Assembly (NCBI GenBank): GCA_965247075.1
Contig: CBDFGK010000003.1
Span: 1,984,001-2,048,000 of the forward strand
From: CBDFGK01 sp965247075
GTDB taxonomy: Bacteria > Pseudomonadota > Gammaproteobacteria > Pseudomonadales > Halieaceae
DNA: 64,000 nt
Direction: 5' to 3'
Under the pieces are notes generated by a model, which saw nothing but the letters and a program-made list of their open reading frames with translations, made no database searches and was not told where the DNA came from. Positions 33,254 to 41,731 of the stretch are shown here, one piece after another (the first letter of the stretch is position 1; every line of letters starts with the position of its first letter). The translations under genes were made by a program, and so were the position numbers.

Positions 33254-34798
33254 TTATTGCTCCGATGTCGCGATCATAAACTGCGGTCGGGTTTGGGCAC
33301 TGGGAAAAGCCTCGGTCATGGGCACAGGTATACCCGTGGCGTTGATGAGTTGGGCATGGTTGCGATTCAGTTGGCGCGGCTCCCTGACGCCACAGGAATG
33401 TGCGATGACGCCTACCTCGTAGACCATGTTGCGGGCGAAGCAGGCTACCCGCTCGGCTTTGTCTGCCACCACCAGGCCGCGCTGCAAATCCGGATTGTGG
33501 GTGGTAATGCCCGTGGGGCAGGTGTTCCTGTTGCACTGCAGGGCCTGGATGCAGCCCAGTGAAAATAAAAAGCCTCGGGCTGAGGTGACGACGTCGGCAC
33601 CCATGCACAGCGCCCAGGCGACCTCACCGGGGTTGATCAGTTTGCCGGAGGCGATCACCTTGATGCGCGAGCGCAGGCCGTATTCCACCAGCTTGTCGAC
33701 AACCAGGGGCAGGCTGCGCTTGATGGGCAGACCCATATAGTCCATCAGGCTCTGCGGTGCGGCACCGGTGCCACCGTCGGCACTGTCTACGGTAATGAAA
33801 TCCGGCGCCACCTGTAGGCCGCGTGTCTGAATGGCCAAGCACAAATCATCCAGCCAGCCGATGTTGCCGACCACTGTTTTGAAACCCACCGGTTTGCCGG
33901 TGACCTCGCGCACGCGAACAATCATATCCAGCAGTTCGTTGACGTTGCGAATGTCGACGTGGCCGTTGGGGCTTATGGAGTCTTCACCCACCGGGATGCC
34001 CCGTGTCTCGGCGATCAGTGGCGTGACCTTGCCGCCGGGCAGAATCCCGCCCTTGCCGGGTTTGGCACCTTGGCTCATCTTGATTTCAAACATCTTCACC
34101 GTCTTCAGCGCCGCCACATCCCGCAGCTTGTCATCGCTGAGCTGACCCTGTTCATCGCGCACCCCGTACTTGGCGGTACCGATCTGAAACACCACGTCAC
34201 AGCCTCCCTCCAGGTGGTAGGGGGATATGGCCCCCTCGCCAGTGTTCATCCAGATGCCGGCCCGTTTGGCGCCAATGGAGAGGGCGCGCACAGCCGGTAC
34301 GGATATCGCGCCGAAGCTCATGCCGGAAATGTTAAACAGGGAGTTGGTGGTGTAGGGGGTTGCCGCGTACTCGGCACCAAAAGTGAGCGTCGATACCGGC
34401 GCCGCGTCTTCGGTCAGGGTGGGGAACAGGCAATTCAGGAACACCACATCACCGGGTTGATTGAGGGGGCGGGTGGAGCCAAAGGCAATGGTGGAATCCA
34501 CGTTTTTGGCGGCCCGGTACACCCAGGAACGCTGGGCCCGATTGAAGGGCATCTCTTCGCGGTCCTGGGAAAAAAAATACTGGCGAAAAAACTCACCCAT
34601 GTGTTCAAACAGATAGCGGAATCGGCCTACCACGGGATAGTTACGGCGGATGGCCTGTTTGGTCTGGGTGACATCGGCCAGGTACATATAGAGTACGGTC
34701 AGGGCTGCCACTCCCACCAGGAAGACGAACAGCAGCGCGCTGATTTCCAGCAGGCGCAGCGCGAAAGCCGTAACTACATCCATTGCCTGGGAGTTCAT
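33254..34798 (-). CDS. Membrane-anchored FMN-binding glutamate synthase-like protein
   Basis: About 514 residues from the ATG at 34796-34798. An N-terminal membrane helix (about 15-40, LLEISALLFVFLVGVAALTV) precedes a complete GltB-type FMN domain. Visible motifs are MSFGAISVPAVRALSIGAK, GEGAISPYHLEGG, SQGAKPGKGGILPGGKV, the FMN phosphate motif SADGGTGAAPQSL, and a cysteine cluster LGCIQALQCNRNTCPTGI resembling the 3Fe-4S ligands. The N-terminal amidotransferase domain of true glutamate synthase is missing, so the substrate is uncertain. The start lies 2 nt after the DoxX stop. Longer in-frame starts fall inside doxX and are not family-like. Confidence 0.87.
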   Translation of the reverse strand: MNSQAMDVVTAFALRLLEISALLFVFLVGVAALTVLYMYLADVTQTKQAIRRNYPVVGRFRYLFEHMGEFFRQYFFSQDREEMPFNRAQRSWVYRAAKNVDSTIAFGSTRPLNQPGDVVFLNCLFPTLTEDAAPVSTLTFGAEYAATPYTTNSLFNISGMSFGAISVPAVRALSIGAKRAGIWMNTGEGAISPYHLEGGCDVVFQIGTAKYGVRDEQGQLSDDKLRDVAALKTVKMFEIKMSQGAKPGKGGILPGGKVTPLIAETRGIPVGEDSISPNGHVDIRNVNELLDMIVRVREVTGKPVGFKTVVGNIGWLDDLCLAIQTRGLQVAPDFITVDSADGGTGAAPQSLMDYMGLPIKRSLPLVVDKLVEYGLRSRIKVIASGKLINPGEVAWALCMGADVVTSARGFLFSLGCIQALQCNRNTCPTGITTHNPDLQRGLVVADKAERVACFARNMVYEVGVIAHSCGVREPRQLNRNHAQLINATGIPVPMTEAFPSAQTRPQFMIATSEQ

Positions 34799-34800
34799 GC

Positions 34801-35424
34801 TCAAGACTCCGTCGTAGCTGAGCGCGAGGCGGTATGGCGAAAACGCCGAGCGATCCAGTAGTCGATACTGATGTAGCGCCCGCCGCCGACCAACAACAGT
34901 GCCAGCAACATGATCACGTAGGTGGCGGCAAATTCGATGCCGTTGTTGAGAATTACCACCGCACCGTTCTCCGTGAGCCACTCGTAGTTCGCGTGTTCCT
35001 GCAGAATTGATTTGGCCCGGTCCAGTCGCTCAATGGCGCCAACGGTTCTCTCGGTGGCAAACGGCCCGGCAGCCGTACTGATGGCGAGCCAGCCATTTTG
35101 CAGGTGTACAGTGACGGCGGCCACCAGCATGGTGAACATAAGCGGAATACTTATCCAGCGGGTGGCCAGACCCAAGGTCAGCAACACTGCACCGGCCACT
35201 TCTGTAGCGACAGCAAGGGTCGCCATTACCAGGGGAAAGGGCAGGCCCAGCCCCCACTGTGGATTGCCGAACCATTCTACGGTGTCGCCGAAGTGGTCCA
35301 GCTTTTGCGTTCCCGCCATCCAGAAGATGGGGATCAGGTACAGTCGCAGTAACAGCGGGGCCACAAAATCCACCTTGCGAGCCAGGTCCATAATATTCTG
35401 TAGCTTGTTTAAAAGATGAATCAT
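34801..35424 (-). CDS. DoxX-family membrane protein
   Basis: 207 residues from the ATG at 35422-35424 (MIHLLNKLQNI). Four hydrophobic helices are visible (LLLRLYLIPIFWMAGTQKL, LVMATLAVATEVAGAVLLTL, ISIPLMFTMLVAAVTVHL, ATYVIMLLALLLVGGG), with the DoxX pattern GTQKL and GLATRW. A hydrophilic insert of about 45 residues lies between the third and fourth helices. DoxX-type proteins are implicated in thiol and oxidative stress responses; the role here is unknown. It is the first gene of an operon with the glutamate-synthase-like and NhaP genes. The longer open frame upstream runs into a transposase relic. Confidence 0.82.
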   Translation of the reverse strand: MIHLLNKLQNIMDLARKVDFVAPLLLRLYLIPIFWMAGTQKLDHFGDTVEWFGNPQWGLGLPFPLVMATLAVATEVAGAVLLTLGLATRWISIPLMFTMLVAAVTVHLQNGWLAISTAAGPFATERTVGAIERLDRAKSILQEHANYEWLTENGAVVILNNGIEFAATYVIMLLALLLVGGGRYISIDYWIARRFRHTASRSATTES

Positions 35425-35438
35425 CGTGTGTCTCCTGT

Positions 35439-35481
35439 TAGCTGCTTCATTATCATTGATTGGAAAGGCAATTGCATCCAG
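35439..35481 (-). mobile_element. Short relic of the IS481-like transposase 3' end
   Basis: On the minus strand this 43-bp stretch reads CTGGATGCAATTGCCTTTCC and then ATCAATGATAATGAAGCAGC, closely matching the transposase gene at 24910-24950 (LDAIAMKINDNEAAKR). It lies just upstream of the doxX start, so it may have replaced or rearranged the original promoter region. Confidence 0.65.
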
Positions 35482-35671
35482 TAGTCTTCTCCAATATGGA
35501 ATGCGCGTGAAATAACCCTGGATTGCGCCGGTGGCCCTGTATACAGCCGTAGTAATCTGGATTATTCTCAAGCCGGTTAACCTGGTGACAGCCCTGTGAG
35601 TGGCAGATGAAGAAGAGACCGCCGGCGTGGATATTGTTCTGTACAATGCAAGCGGTTGCCGCCTGTAAGGG

Positions 35672-35938
35672 ATGGGCGTCGAGCTGATTCTCTACAGCAC
35701 CGGCGCCTGTCACTTGTGTGAACAGGCGCTGCGGTTGCTGCGGCCCTTAGTAAACGAAGACTGCCGTGTGCAGGAAGTGGATATCAGCGAGTCAGCGGCC
35801 TTGTGCCGGCGTTATGGCTTGCTAATACCCGTGTTGCACCTGCCGGCAACCGGGGCCGAACTGCTGTGGCCTTTTAGCCTGGCGGACGCGCAGCAGTTGT
35901 GTAGGGACGAATTTATTCGGCTATTGCATTTGGGCTAG
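35672..35938 (+). CDS. Glutaredoxin-like protein (DUF836 family)
   Basis: 88 residues with the thioredoxin-fold start MGVELILYSTGACHLCEQAL. The CHLC motif is a glutaredoxin-type CxxC active site at about residues 13-16, and IPVLHLP contains the cis-proline. Length and layout match the small glutaredoxin-family (DUF836) proteins. A TAAGGG ribosome site precedes the ATG. It converges with the uspA gene and overlaps its 3' end by 4 bp. Its partner is unknown. Confidence 0.82.
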   Translation: MGVELILYSTGACHLCEQALRLLRPLVNEDCRVQEVDISESAALCRRYGLLIPVLHLPATGAELLWPFSLADAQQLCRDEFIRLLHLG

Positions 35939-36369
35939 CTCCTCACGCGCACCGCCAGTACGTCACAATTGGCACCGTGCAGGACGCCATTGGCAGTCGA
36001 CCCCATCAGCAGGGCCAGGCCGTGGCGGCCGTGACTGCCAACCACGATCAGGTCGGCGCTGATAGCCTCGGCGGTGGAGTGAATCTCTACCTCGGGGCGG
36101 CCCAGGACAATGTGTTGTCGGTCGGCCGGAACCTCGCAGTCGCTGGCAAAGCGACCGAGTTGCAGCTTGGCCTGCTCGTGGATTTCTTCCTGGATGCCAG
36201 AAAAATCCATGGGAATATCGCCGCCGTAGGCGAAGCTCAGTGGTTCTATCACATGGATGATGTGTAAGGTAGCTGCGTCGCTGAGCGCCAGGGCCTTGGC
36301 CCTGGTTGCTACCGTGGCCGATTCCTCACTGAGGTCAACTGCCAATAAAATCGTCTTGTAATGGGACAT
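35935..36369 (-). CDS. Universal stress protein, UspA family
   Basis: 144 residues from the ATG at 36367-36369 (MSHYKTILLAVDLSEES); an ATG four codons upstream is possible. The ATP-binding motif is present as VVGSHGRHGLALLMGSTANG, fitting the G-2x-G-9x-G-S pattern. UspA proteins are cytoplasmic stress-induced dimers. It is monocistronic, divergent from topA and convergent with the glutaredoxin-like gene. Confidence 0.9.
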   Translation of the reverse strand: MSHYKTILLAVDLSEESATVATRAKALALSDAATLHIIHVIEPLSFAYGGDIPMDFSGIQEEIHEQAKLQLGRFASDCEVPADRQHIVLGRPEVEIHSTAEAISADLIVVGSHGRHGLALLMGSTANGVLHGANCDVLAVRVRS

Positions 36370-36555
36370 CTCTATCTCCAAACATTGCGGTCTATTTGTT
36401 TTATACCATAGTATACAAACTGGAAACCCTGCTCGGTGTCAATGTCTTGTGTACTGATAATTCCAGTGGCCGGAAAGAAGACGTATTGAGTATCGATACA
36501 GTTCTCAAAGGGCTACCGGCGGGGGGAGATTAGTTGCCCGGAATTGCCTTTTTTC

Positions 36556-36584
36556 TTGACCATTGGCATTTCAGCACTTATATA
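36556..36584 (+). promoter_or_regulatory. Likely sigma70 promoter of topA
   Basis: TTGACC at 36556-36561 and TATATA at 36579-36584 are separated by 17 bp and lie 31 bp upstream of the topA ATG. Both boxes and the spacing fit sigma70 consensus well. The uspA-topA gap (36370-36615) holds no other recognisable feature. Confidence 0.5.
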
Positions 36585-36615
36585 TGTCGCCTTTTCCACG
36601 AGATGAAAAGACGGT

Positions 36616-39285
36616 ATGGGTAAGTCACTGGTAATCGTAGAGTCACCTGCGAAAGCCAAAACCATCAATAAATACCTGGGCTCCGACTACGTCGTTAGGT
36701 CCAGTGTTGGTCATATTCGGGATTTGCCCACGGCAGGCAGCAGTAAGTCCGACCCCAAAGAGCGGACGCGGCAAGCGGCGATCACTCGGAAATTGTCACC
36801 CGAAGACAAAATTGTGCATCGCCGCAAGAAAACCCGCGAGCAATTGATTCGGCGCATGGGCATCAATCCGGACCAGGGTTGGGCAGCACAGTACGAGGTG
36901 TTACCGGGTAAGGAAAAGGTGGTCAGCGACCTCAAGAAACTGGCCAAGGACGCCGATGCCATCTACCTGGCCACTGACCTTGATCGTGAAGGGGAGGCCA
37001 TAGCCTGGCATTTGCGTGAGGCAATTGGCGGCGATGAGAGCCGCTATAAACGCGTCGTGTTCAACGAAATTACCAAGCGCGCCATTCAGGAAGCCTTTGA
37101 ACACCCTGGGCATCTGAATAATGACCAGGTTAATGCGCAGCAGGCCCGGCGCTTTCTGGACCGGGTGGTTGGCTACATGGTCTCGCCGTTGCTGTGGGCC
37201 AAACTCGCCCGCGGCCTGTCGGCGGGCAGGGTGCAATCGGTTGCGGTTAAACTGTTGGTAGAAAGAGAGCGGGAAATTCACGCCTTCATCCCGGAAGAAT
37301 TTTGGGAAATTCATGCGAACCTCAGTGACAAGGCGCAACACGAGGTCAGGTTCCGGGTTCTCAAACAACTGGGCGAAAAATTTCGGCCCACCAATGAAAC
37401 GGATGCAGGCCAGGCTGTTACTGCGCTTGAGCAAGCGCCCTATATCGTCAAGCAGCGGGAAGACAAACCCACTCGTTCGAAGCCGCCGGCACCATTTATT
37501 ACCTCGACCTTGCAGCAGGCTGCCAGTACGCGCCTGGGGTACAGCGTAAAGAAGACCATGATGATGGCGCAGCGCCTGTACGAGGCGGGCTACATCACTT
37601 ACATGCGTACCGACTCGACCAACCTGAGCGCTGAGGCAGTAGCCGGCTGCCGGGATTACATCAAGGCCAACTACCCGGCACCATATCTGCCCGAACAGCC
37701 CAACAAATACAGTTCCAAGGATGGAGCCCAGCAGGCGCACGAGGCCATTCGTCCCGCCGATGTGAATGTGCCTCAGGGTGCACTTAAAAACATGGAGCGT
37801 GACGCTGCGCGGCTCTACGAATTGATCTGGCGCCAGTTCGTGGCCTGCCAAATGACGCCGGCCCGTTATTTGTCCAGCACAATCACTGTCACTGCCGGTG
37901 ATTTTGAGCTCAAGGCCAAGGGGCGCATCATCGAGTTTGATGGTTACACCCGCGTCCAGAGTGTTGCCGGCAAACGCGCTGAGGATGCAGTGCTACCTGA
38001 CCTGAAACAGGGCGACGTGCTGCGGTTGCTGAAGCTGGATCCCAGCCAGCACTTTACCAAGCCCGCGCCGCGTTACGGGGAGGCCAGCCTGGTCAGAGAG
38101 CTGGAAAAGCGCGGCATTGGCCGGCCGTCTACCTATGCGTCCATTATTTCGACCATCCAGAACCGCGGCTATGTGCGACTGGAGAACAAGCGTTTTTATG
38201 CGGAAAAAATAGGCGACATTGTCACTGAGCGCCTGCAGGAGGGCTTTCCAGACTTGCTGGACTACGGCTTTACCGCGTCTATGGAGGAGCATCTGGACGA
38301 AGTTGCCGAAGGCAATCTCGAGTGGCGCAAGTTACTGGATGATTTCTACAGTGGCTTTACCGAGCAACTGCAAAAGGCAGAGCAGGTCGAGGGCGGCATG
38401 CGCCCCAACGAGCCCACCATGACAGATATCGCCTGTGCCACCTGCGGGCGACCCATGCAAATCAGAACGGCCGGCACCGGTGTGTTTCTGGGCTGCTCGG
38501 GCTATGCCCTGCCACCCAAGGAGCGCTGCAAGTCGACCTTGAATCTTGTCTCCGGTGACGAGGCGGTCAGCGAGGATGCGGACGACGAGGCTGAGTCTCG
38601 CCAACTGCGTACCCGGCATCGCTGCAAGCAATGTAATACCGCCATGGACAGTTACCGGATTGATCAGGAACGGAAGCTACACGTGTGCGGCAACAATCCG
38701 GACTGCGATGGTTTTGAAGTCGAACAGGGCAGGTTCAAAATCAAGGGATACGATGGCAGGGTACTGGAGTGTGACAAGTGCGGTGCCGACATGCAGCTCA
38801 AGACCGGGCGTTTTGGCCAGTATTTCGGTTGCAGCGGTAATGACTGCAAGAATACCCGCAAGTTATTGCGCAGTGGCGAGGCGGCCCCTCCCAAGATGGA
38901 CCCCGTGCCAATGCCGGAACTGATCTGCCAGAAAGTGGAAGATACCTATGTTTTGCGCGACGGTGCTGCGGGTCTGTTTCTGGCTGCCAGCCAATTTCCG
39001 CGCAACCGCGAGACGCGAGCGCCGTTTGTCGATGAAATACTGCCGCACCAGGCTGAGATTGACCCCAAGTACACATTTTTGTTCTCGGCACCGGTGGTGG
39101 ACGATGACTGGAATCGCACCCAGATTCGCTACAGTCGCAAAAACAAAGAGCAGTACGTGATGACTGATGTCGATGGTAAGGCCACCGGTTGGCGCGCATT
39201 TTATCGCGCCGGCAAATGGGTTGTGGAAAAGGGTAGAGGTGGCAAGAAGGGCGGCAAGAAGGGCGGCAAGAAGCGCAAGGCTTGA
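36616..39285 (+). CDS. topA: DNA topoisomerase I
   Basis: An 889-residue type IA topoisomerase that relaxes negative supercoils. The TOPRIM start is MGKSLVIVESPAKAKTINKY, with metal-binding acidic residues in TDLDREGEAIAWHL. The active-site tyrosine is Tyr329 in YITYMRTDST. The C-terminus carries several C4 zinc ribbons (CATCGRPM, CKQCNTAMDSY, CDKCGADMQLK) and a basic tail rich in Lys-Gly repeats. Length and domain order match gammaproteobacterial TopA. Confidence 0.97.
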   Translation: MGKSLVIVESPAKAKTINKYLGSDYVVRSSVGHIRDLPTAGSSKSDPKERTRQAAITRKLSPEDKIVHRRKKTREQLIRRMGINPDQGWAAQYEVLPGKEKVVSDLKKLAKDADAIYLATDLDREGEAIAWHLREAIGGDESRYKRVVFNEITKRAIQEAFEHPGHLNNDQVNAQQARRFLDRVVGYMVSPLLWAKLARGLSAGRVQSVAVKLLVEREREIHAFIPEEFWEIHANLSDKAQHEVRFRVLKQLGEKFRPTNETDAGQAVTALEQAPYIVKQREDKPTRSKPPAPFITSTLQQAASTRLGYSVKKTMMMAQRLYEAGYITYMRTDSTNLSAEAVAGCRDYIKANYPAPYLPEQPNKYSSKDGAQQAHEAIRPADVNVPQGALKNMERDAARLYELIWRQFVACQMTPARYLSSTITVTAGDFELKAKGRIIEFDGYTRVQSVAGKRAEDAVLPDLKQGDVLRLLKLDPSQHFTKPAPRYGEASLVRELEKRGIGRPSTYASIISTIQNRGYVRLENKRFYAEKIGDIVTERLQEGFPDLLDYGFTASMEEHLDEVAEGNLEWRKLLDDFYSGFTEQLQKAEQVEGGMRPNEPTMTDIACATCGRPMQIRTAGTGVFLGCSGYALPPKERCKSTLNLVSGDEAVSEDADDEAESRQLRTRHRCKQCNTAMDSYRIDQERKLHVCGNNPDCDGFEVEQGRFKIKGYDGRVLECDKCGADMQLKTGRFGQYFGCSGNDCKNTRKLLRSGEAAPPKMDPVPMPELICQKVEDTYVLRDGAAGLFLAASQFPRNRETRAPFVDEILPHQAEIDPKYTFLFSAPVVDDDWNRTQIRYSRKNKEQYVMTDVDGKATGWRAFYRAGKWVVEKGRGGKKGGKKGGKKRKA

Positions 39286-39360
39286 TACGCGCATGAGCGA
39301 TAGCCCAGGCGGCCGATAGTTGTTAGAATGACAAAAATTAACCAGCTTACGAGGTAAACA

Positions 39361-39615
39361 GTGCCTTCTACCTTTCTGGAAATTGTTGCAATGTCTAATG
39401 GGGATATCGCCCTGCGGCGCTCTGATGACGACGGCGAGCCACTGGTTGTTATCCGGTTCTCAGAGGAGACCAAGGTTTACCTGCTCGATGGAACGCTGGA
39501 AGTAGCCCGCGCCATGATTCAGGCCGGCATTCAGGCCGCTGCGCAACTGGCCGAACAGGGTGATATGGAGATCGGCGAAGAATTCACCGACGCACAACCC
39601 CCCATCCTGCATTAA
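39361..39615 (+). CDS. Conserved hypothetical protein between topA and lexA
   Basis: 84 residues with a GTG start at 39361, preceded by CGAGG. The sequence is acidic, with a short strand-rich half (IALRRSDDDGEPLVVIRFS) and a helical half (EVARAMIQAGIQAAAQLAEQ). I do not recognise a domain. A small gene in this place is common in Pseudomonas-like gammaproteobacteria, so it is probably real. It converges with lexA, with 13 bp between stops. Confidence 0.7.
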   Translation: MPSTFLEIVAMSNGDIALRRSDDDGEPLVVIRFSEETKVYLLDGTLEVARAMIQAGIQAAAQLAEQGDMEIGEEFTDAQPPILH

Positions 39616-39628
39616 GCGCCGCGGCCTG

Positions 39629-40228
39629 TTAGGAGCGCCGCAGCACTCCTACACTAATACCCTCTATGGCGCAGTCCTGTTGCGCCAAATCTACCTCAAT
39701 CGGCTGATAGTCCTGATTCTCTGGCAGTAACCGCAGGTGCCGGCGATTCTTGCCGTGCTTGAGCCGCTTGACGGTGACTTCGTCATCGATGCGAGCTACC
39801 ACAATATCACCATCACGAACCTCGGTAGTGCGATGCACCGCCAGCAGGTCTGCGTCGAAGATACCGATGTCGATCATGCTGTCGCCATGCACACGCAGGA
39901 AATAATCCGCAGTCGGTTTGAAGAAGGAGGCGGGCATATCGCAGTAGTCTTCAATATGTTCCTGGGCCAAAATGGGGCTGCCGGCCGCTACCCGGCCAAT
40001 GATCGGAATGCCGGGCTCTTCGGGCAAGCGGATACCGCGGGACGCACCGGCGATGATTTCGATGGCGCCTTTGCGCGCCAGGGCCTTGAGGTGCTCCTCG
40101 GCGGCATTGGCCGATTTGAAGCCAAACGCCAGGGCGATGTCGGCGCGGGTGGGTGGATAGCCGGTATCGTTACTGTGTGTGCGAATAAGGTCCAGAACCT
40201 GCTGTTGTCGCTGGGTTAGTTTTTCCAT
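39629..40228 (-). CDS. lexA: SOS repressor LexA
   Basis: 199 residues from the ATG at 40226-40228 (MEKLTQRQQQVLDLIRTH). The winged helix-turn-helix is at 1-65. The autocleavage site is A82-G83 (GRVAAGSP), with the catalytic dyad S117 (HGDSM) and K154 (VTVKRL). RecA-stimulated self-cleavage releases the SOS regulon. Two LexA boxes lie 25-59 bp upstream of its own start, so it is autoregulated. A longer upstream frame exists but lacks LexA character. Confidence 0.97.
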   Translation of the reverse strand: MEKLTQRQQQVLDLIRTHSNDTGYPPTRADIALAFGFKSANAAEEHLKALARKGAIEIIAGASRGIRLPEEPGIPIIGRVAAGSPILAQEHIEDYCDMPASFFKPTADYFLRVHGDSMIDIGIFDADLLAVHRTTEVRDGDIVVARIDDEVTVKRLKHGKNRRHLRLLPENQDYQPIEVDLAQQDCAIEGISVGVLRRS

Positions 40229-40252
40229 AGCGTTACACCTTCCGGTAAAGAT

Positions 40253-40287
40253 CTGTTTATACATACAGTTCCTGTGATTATATACAG
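40253..40287 (-). promoter_or_regulatory. Two tandem LexA (SOS) boxes
   Basis: CTGTTTATACATACAG at 40253-40268 and CTGTGATTATATACAG at 40272-40287 both fit CTG-N10-CAG with an AT-rich core and lie directly upstream of lexA. Their centres are 19 bp apart. They should give cooperative autorepression of lexA. Confidence 0.9.
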
Positions 40288-40391
40288 TATCAAGTGAGGT
40301 GCAAGTAGGGATTTTGGAGCCGTAGTGATCGAATTGCGCGATTGGCCGCCGAGGGCGGTGGTGTTGGTGGGTGAATCCTGCCGCGAGCCAA

Positions 40392-40709
40392 CTAATAGTC
40401 TTCCACGCCATTCATGAATTCAGGTTTAATGTTATTTAGTGGCCCAGACCAGTCTTCAGGGTGCATGGGTAGATCCGGGTCTATACTATCGGCCGAATCC
40501 AGATCGAAAGGATTGCGCCAGTCCTCAGGCTCTGCAATGTTGATCAGCAGCAGTTCGCGCCAGGACTCCATGTCGTACTCGCCAATTTCCCCGTCAATAA
40601 GCTGGGTTTCCACTAACAGTGTTTGCGGGTCCCAGGCGACAACCTCAAAAGTGAGGCCTGTTTGCAGGTCTTTGTACCACGCTCTTATGGTTGGCCCAAG
40701 TAACTTCAT
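40392..40709 (-). CDS. Conserved hypothetical protein (DUF6763-like)
   Basis: 105 residues from the ATG at 40707-40709 (MKLLGPTIRAWYKDLQTGLT). It is acidic, with FEVVAWDPQTLLVETQLIDG and DMESWRELLL, features I associate with a small uncharacterised gammaproteobacterial family. No signal peptide or membrane helix is present. It is divergent from the phosphorylase gene. The longer upstream frame seems to be chance extension. No function can be offered. Confidence 0.6.
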   Translation of the reverse strand: MKLLGPTIRAWYKDLQTGLTFEVVAWDPQTLLVETQLIDGEIGEYDMESWRELLLINIAEPEDWRNPFDLDSADSIDPDLPMHPEDWSGPLNNIKPEFMNGVEDY

Positions 40710-40975
40710 AAGCGTCCTCTTTTTTCGGTAACTTTCACCACCAACATAGCAAATTGGTACCTCCTGTCCATTATGTTCAAACGGCATAAAAACAGCGTTA
40801 GAAATAGTATACAGATATAGCCAAAGTAACTTTGATCGATATATCAGGGGCTTAACATCCGCTCTTGACCAAGCCCCGGTTGCCACCGGCTGTTTTTTAG
40901 CTTGCGAGGTCATAAAGCAGTCGCGTATAAATGACAAAAACGTATAAGAAACCTTAAAAAAAGGAGAAATAGTTA

Positions 40976-41731
40976 GTGTCAGTTTTGGCTTTAATTGGCG
41001 GTACCGGGCTCAACCGGTTGCCGGGCTTGGAAATGGTCACCGCACATCGACTCGTCACTCCCTGGGGCGAGCTGGATCAACCGGTTCTGGAGGGACATTA
41101 CCGGGGTCACGCGCTCTATTTTCTCGCACGCCACGGAATTCCACATCATATCGCCCCCCACAATATCAATTACCGGGCCAATATCTGGGCCCTGCGCGAG
41201 TTGGGAGTTGACACTGTTATTGCCGTCAACGCGGTGGGCGCAATACTCGATTCACAGCCGCTGGGACATATCGTCATCCCTGATCAGATCGTTGATTACA
41301 CCTGGGGCAGGGCACACACATTTTTTGATGGTGCTGTTGAAGGTGGGCAACTCGCTTTGCAACACATAGACTTCACCGAGCCTTATAGCAAACAACTGCG
41401 CCTGCAATTGATAGCCGCAGCCGGGCAGATTGAGCTGGATGTTTCAGCTACCGGCACCTACGGGGTAACCCAGGGGCCGCGCCTTGAAACGGCAGCGGAG
41501 ATCCGATGCCTGCGTAGGGATGGTTGCGATATTGTCGGCATGACAGGTATGCCGGAAGCGGCACTGGCCGCAGAGTTGAAGCTGGCCTATGGTGCTATTT
41601 GCATGGTGGTAAATGCCGCTGCCGGCCGCAGTGCCGTGCCCATTACCGAGGCGGCAATGCATGAGATTCTGGCGCGGGAAACCGCACAGATTGGCGAGCT
41701 GCTCAGCGCCTGCCTGCCGACCCTGACGTAG
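40976..41731 (+). CDS. S-methyl-5'-thioinosine / methylthioadenosine phosphorylase family
   Basis: 251 residues with a GTG start at 40976, preceded by AAAGGAGAAA. It is a trimeric PNP/MTAP-family enzyme. The phosphate-binding start is LALIGGTGLNRLPG, followed by RHGIPHHIAPHNINYRANI, TYGVTQGPRLET and IVGMTGMPEAALAAEL. In Pseudomonas, the homologue near lexA and mfd is the methylthioinosine-specific enzyme, which salvages methylthioribose-1-phosphate and hypoxanthine. Specificity cannot be fixed by reading alone. It overlaps csiV at the 3' ends by 29 bp, convergently. Confidence 0.88.
   Translation: MSVLALIGGTGLNRLPGLEMVTAHRLVTPWGELDQPVLEGHYRGHALYFLARHGIPHHIAPHNINYRANIWALRELGVDTVIAVNAVGAILDSQPLGHIVIPDQIVDYTWGRAHTFFDGAVEGGQLALQHIDFTEPYSKQLRLQLIAAAGQIELDVSATGTYGVTQGPRLETAAEIRCLRRDGCDIVGMTGMPEAALAAELKLAYGAICMVVNAAAGRSAVPITEAAMHEILARETAQIGELLSACLPTLT

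Noticed and set aside
34798..34981. Longer N-terminus for the glutamate-synthase-like protein
   Set aside because: The extra 61 residues are rich in His/Arg, lie inside doxX in another frame and match nothing in the family. The ATG next to the doxX stop is better.
40228..40411. Longer N-terminus for LexA
   Set aside because: It would read through the two SOS boxes and lacks LexA character. The start at 40228 gives the standard protein.
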